Assembly (NCBI GenBank): GCA_029204225.1
Contig: CM055113.1
Location: 20,979,798-21,043,797 of the forward strand
Source: Diphasiastrum complanatum
Taxonomy: Eukaryota; Streptophyta; Lycopodiopsida; Lycopodiales; Lycopodiaceae
DNA: 64,000 nucleotides
Direction: 5' to 3'
The first letter of the stretch is position 1. Each line of letters begins with the position of its first letter. Of the stretch, positions 61,405 to 64,000 are shown piece after piece. The position numbers and the translations under genes were made by a program. The notes beneath the pieces are model-generated. The model made no database searches, was not told the DNA's origin, and was given only the letters and a program-made list of their open reading frames with translations.

Positions 61405-62451
61405 ATGGCTAAAGAATCTGAATCTATAGGTTCTTTGTTCAATGAAGATAGGTTGGATGGAACTAATTTCTCTTTGTGGTGCTACATGATCAAAAACCTC
61501 CTTATTGTTAAAGGTTTGTTTGAAGTTGTAAGTGGTGATGAAGAGAGGCCACCTAGTTTGGCACCTACTACACCGTCAAGAGCTACTTCTTCAACATATG
61601 TGGAGGTGTCTTCCGAAGAACAAAAGAAGTGGGATCGACGTGACGCTCAAGCACATTCGGTCATAGCGCTATCCGTGAAGAGATCAATCCTACCTCACAT
61701 TCGATCATGCAAGACTTCCAAGAGTGCTTGGGAAGTACTTGCCAAGATGTTCCAAGTGAAGAATACGGCGAAAGTGCTTTTTCTACATAATCAACTCTCA
61801 ACATTGAAGATGCAAGAGGGTGATATGCTTTCAAATCACTTAATGAAGATCAAGGATCTTCGTGAAGAGCTTCTTAGCATTGACGAAATTGTCGAGAACT
61901 CTCAATTTGTTTCAATTACACTTAATTCACTTCCTCATTCCTATCTTCCATTTGTGTCTACTTTAAGCACATCTCTTAGGGGACAGCAAATCTCCTTTGA
62001 AGAGCTTGTTGGCTTACTTCTCCAAGAAGAGCAAACAAGGATTAATTTTGGTGAACAAGAAGATCAAGCCTTCTTCACCAAAGGCAAAGGCAAGGGCAAG
62101 TGGAAAGGTAAGCCTTCTTCTTCCAAGGATCAAAAATCCAAGGAAGGCCAAGATCAAGGATCCAAAAAGAAGGGTAAGTGCCATTATTGTAAAAAGTTTG
62201 GGCACCACATAAAGGAATGTAGGAAGAAGCTTACTAAGGATAAAGAGAAAGGTATCGATACAAATACAGCCATGATTTCATTAGAACATCAAAAGGAGGT
62301 TCTTTCAATGGTGATTTTGCTTTTATCACTAACAATCTCATTTCTAATCAAAATGAGATTTCTACCACTTCTCGACTTGCTGGTTTTTCAGCAGAAAACA
62401 TCACTACTTCAGCTTTGCAGGTTGCTGTTTTTTCTTCCATTGATTGGGTGA
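61405..62451 (+). CDS. gag: copia gag, intact
   Basis: This 348-codon frame begins MAKESESIGSLFNEDRLDGT and shows the full gag order: LDGTNFSLWCYMIKNLL near residues 17-33, a UBN2-type capsid region at about residues 80-215 (ITLNSLPHSYLPFV, LVGLLLQEEQ), a Lys/Ser-rich basic linker, and a nucleocapsid knuckle CHYCKKFGHHIKEC at residues 259-272. The last 60 or so residues, after about 62290, are off-frame: the real continuation into protease is in another frame, so the normal gag-pol junction is shifted or mutated. The gag part itself has no stop. It is the best preserved reading frame of any mobile element in the window and probably belongs to a fairly young copy. Gag packages the element RNA into particles. 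Confidence 0.93.
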   Translation: MAKESESIGSLFNEDRLDGTNFSLWCYMIKNLLIVKGLFEVVSGDEERPPSLAPTTPSRATSSTYVEVSSEEQKKWDRRDAQAHSVIALSVKRSILPHIRSCKTSKSAWEVLAKMFQVKNTAKVLFLHNQLSTLKMQEGDMLSNHLMKIKDLREELLSIDEIVENSQFVSITLNSLPHSYLPFVSTLSTSLRGQQISFEELVGLLLQEEQTRINFGEQEDQAFFTKGKGKGKWKGKPSSSKDQKSKEGQDQGSKKKGKCHYCKKFGHHIKECRKKLTKDKEKGIDTNTAMISLEHQKEVLSMVILLLSLTISFLIKMRFLPLLDLLVFQQKTSLLQLCRLLFFLPLIG

Positions 62452-62847
62452 TTGATAGCGGACCTACACGCCATATGACTCGCCATAGAGACGTCTTCAC
62501 AAAGCTAATGAAAATCAAAGATGGAAGCAAGGTTCTCCTATCCAATTGAAGGCATTGGATCTATACCCCTCATTCTTCCCAATGGAGAAGAAAAGTACAT
62601 TCGAAATGTACTTTATGTTCCTAAGATTAAGAAAAATCTCATTTCGGTCTCTACAATCATGAATCAAGGATTGATTGTAGAATTTAAAGAAGACAAATGT
62701 CTTATAAAAGACCCAAAGAGATCACTTTTAATTGTTGCTTCGAGAACATTGCAAGGAGGTTTATTTTTGTTGGATATTTATGAACCTAAAGCTTTGACAT
62801 CCTTTGGTCTTGTTGCTACTAATTCACATGCATTGGAGTTGGCTCTG
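62290..62847 (+). pseudogene. copia protease and pre-integrase start, truncated
   Basis: At 62440-62500 the frame reads WVIDSGPTRHMT, the aspartic protease site with Pro where Ala is usual (DSGA). From 62521 it continues SYPIEGIGSIPLILPNGEEK, RNVLYVPKIKKNLISVSTIM and LIVASRTLQGGLFLLD, the protease end and pre-integrase part. Copia homology ends at about 62847, where LINE tail sequence takes over. Integrase, RT, RNase H and the 3' LTR are missing. Confidence 0.88.
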
Positions 62848-63380
62848 TATATTATGAGATCAGAGGGCGATATCACTGCCTGTTCCGAGAGATGAGGACC
62901 CACGGTGTGTCGCTCTGATGGTACGCGAGATGTCCATACTACGGAGAGATTTATACGAGACACCGCAGCATTTTACCTCACAGCCATTGATTACCTCATT
63001 CTTTACTAGGCGGAGATCAGTGCCTGAGGATGAGGATTATGATCAACGACGAGGATGATGGCCGCTCTCATGCTCATAGAGATCAAAGACAGTGTACCTC
63101 CCACCATCTTGTTACCACCAGGATTACCAGACATTCTACGCAAAGGCGTAGTACTACTACTACTACACATGTACGTGCTCATGCTCACAGACGACGCCGG
63201 CAGGCTCCAGCGCTTTCCCAATCTATGGCTCGCATTACATCTTTTTACAGCAGCAGCAGCACCGCCTTGACATCTTGCCATAGATACATATGATCATTAT
63301 GCGCACACTCCCGCATACGGGTCTATTTTAGTTTGCACTAGATGTTTTCTTTATTATAGTTGGAGACGTTTTTATACGCT
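62848..63380 (+). pseudogene. LINE ORF2 3' end and tail, copy 2
   Basis: TATTATGAGATCAGAGG and the following block match the C-terminal region of the LINE at 55430-56190 (equivalent to YYEIR and CVALM-REM-LRRDL). It lies on the plus strand beyond a copia fragment, and could be the continuation of the LINE reverse transcriptase interrupted at 60356. Frames are broken. Confidence 0.7.
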
Positions 63381-64000
63381 CCCATGGTTACCACCATAGT
63401 TGCACAGAATCACGATTTTGGGACTGGGTGTTTCTAAAATCGCGTTTCTGAGAAACGCGATTCTCCCCCCAGAATTGCATTCCAGAATCGCACAAAAAAA
63501 AAATCAATAAATTAAAAATTTTCAACACCTCTTCACGGCCAGAATCGCGCCAGCCGTGGAGGAGGTAAATTTTTTTGTTTTGAACTGTAAGCATCGGATC
63601 TTGGCGTGCGGATAGTCGACAGGCATCTACTCGGCGATACGGAGGTGGTGTGCACAGTGCCAGGGGGATCTGAGCTTCGCGCAAATCGAAACGATCAGTT
63701 TTCGATTTTTGATAAGTGTAGGCTTGTTTTTTTGCAAGTGTTGACATTGAGCTGTAGGCAACCAAATCAAGCGTAGTTTGGCTCTAGACCACCTTTTTTC
63801 ATGCCCACGGTGATTCCTATGAGGTCAGTTTCAACCATTACGGCACACCTTGCGAGATTTGAACACCACAATCCAAATGCTTGTTTTTTTTTGCCATTTT
63901 CAAAAAATGGCTTCTGGGCAACCGATTCAGGTGATGTCTGAGCCTAGAATGCATTTTCACATGCCCGCACAAACTCCTGTGACATCCGTTCTGCTCGTCT
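63381..64000. other. anonymous repeat-like sequence at window end
   Basis: Contains a short near-perfect palindrome (63438-63462), several AGAATCGC-type words and two diverged direct copies of a block of about 80 bases near 63756-63835 and 63914-63990 (both contain GGCAACC and CATGCCC). No coding signal that I trust. Confidence 0.5.
63438..63462. repeat. palindrome with 12-bp arms
   Basis: AATCGCGTTTCT, one base, then AGAAACGCGATT. The arms are perfectly complementary. Variants of AGAATCGC recur around it at about 63409, 63480 and 63540. Confidence 0.88.

Overview
This is a stretch of nuclear DNA from a land plant with a large, repeat-rich genome. It is AT-rich. It holds one multi-exon gene with ordinary GT-AG introns, one small secreted-protein gene, and otherwise decayed retrotransposons (Ty1/copia with initiator-Met tRNA primer sites, a Ty3/gypsy chromovirus, LINEs), one foldback DNA element and very long CT microsatellites. 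The sequence does not fix the species. A fern, gymnosperm or other large-genome plant would fit equally well.

Real genes. (1) At 4605-4922 on the minus strand lies a single-exon non-specific lipid-transfer protein with a signal peptide and eight cysteines. (2) At 48476-54477 on the minus strand lie eight exons that join in phase and encode a complete PRP4-type spliceosomal protein kinase domain. The amino-terminal exons of this gene are not visible in the window. Either the next intron runs through the transposon-filled region to the right of 54.5 kb, or the gene is truncated. No other stretch supports a host gene with confidence.

Layout. 1-3.3 kb: pieces of copia elements (LTR end, primer site, RNase H, zinc knuckle, another LTR). 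3.3-6.5 kb: the lipid-transfer gene and a 180-bp tandem duplication. 6.5-9.5 kb: LINE tail and a minus-strand copia element (RT start, gag with one stop codon, 84-bp leader repeats, primer site, LTR). 9.5-14.9 kb: mostly anonymous, with a 185-bp CT tract and one copy of a dispersed exon-like repeat. 14.9-22.5 kb: a plus-strand copia element with an antisense acidic reading frame downstream of pol and a second copy of its LTR/leader, both leaders preceded by huge CT tracts. 22.5-30.3 kb: two further minus-strand copia elements, one of which carries an 839-bp foldback element with a 9-bp target duplication. 33.6-37.9 kb: a gypsy element with both LTRs but no gag. 37.9-48.4 kb: a gene desert. 48.5-54.5 kb: the PRP4 kinase. 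55.4-64 kb: LINE tails, a minus copia, a LINE reverse transcriptase, a plus copia with an intact gag inserted in that LINE, and anonymous repeats.

The mobile elements do not work together. They are nested layers of different ages. The kinase and the lipid-transfer protein are unrelated and are not co-regulated as far as can be seen. The least explained structures are the foldback element with its internal palindrome series (28.4-29.3 kb), the antisense acidic reading frame (19.1-21.2 kb), the symmetrical CT/CCCT/CT tract (21.6-22.0 kb) and the three-part hairpin at 39.4 kb.
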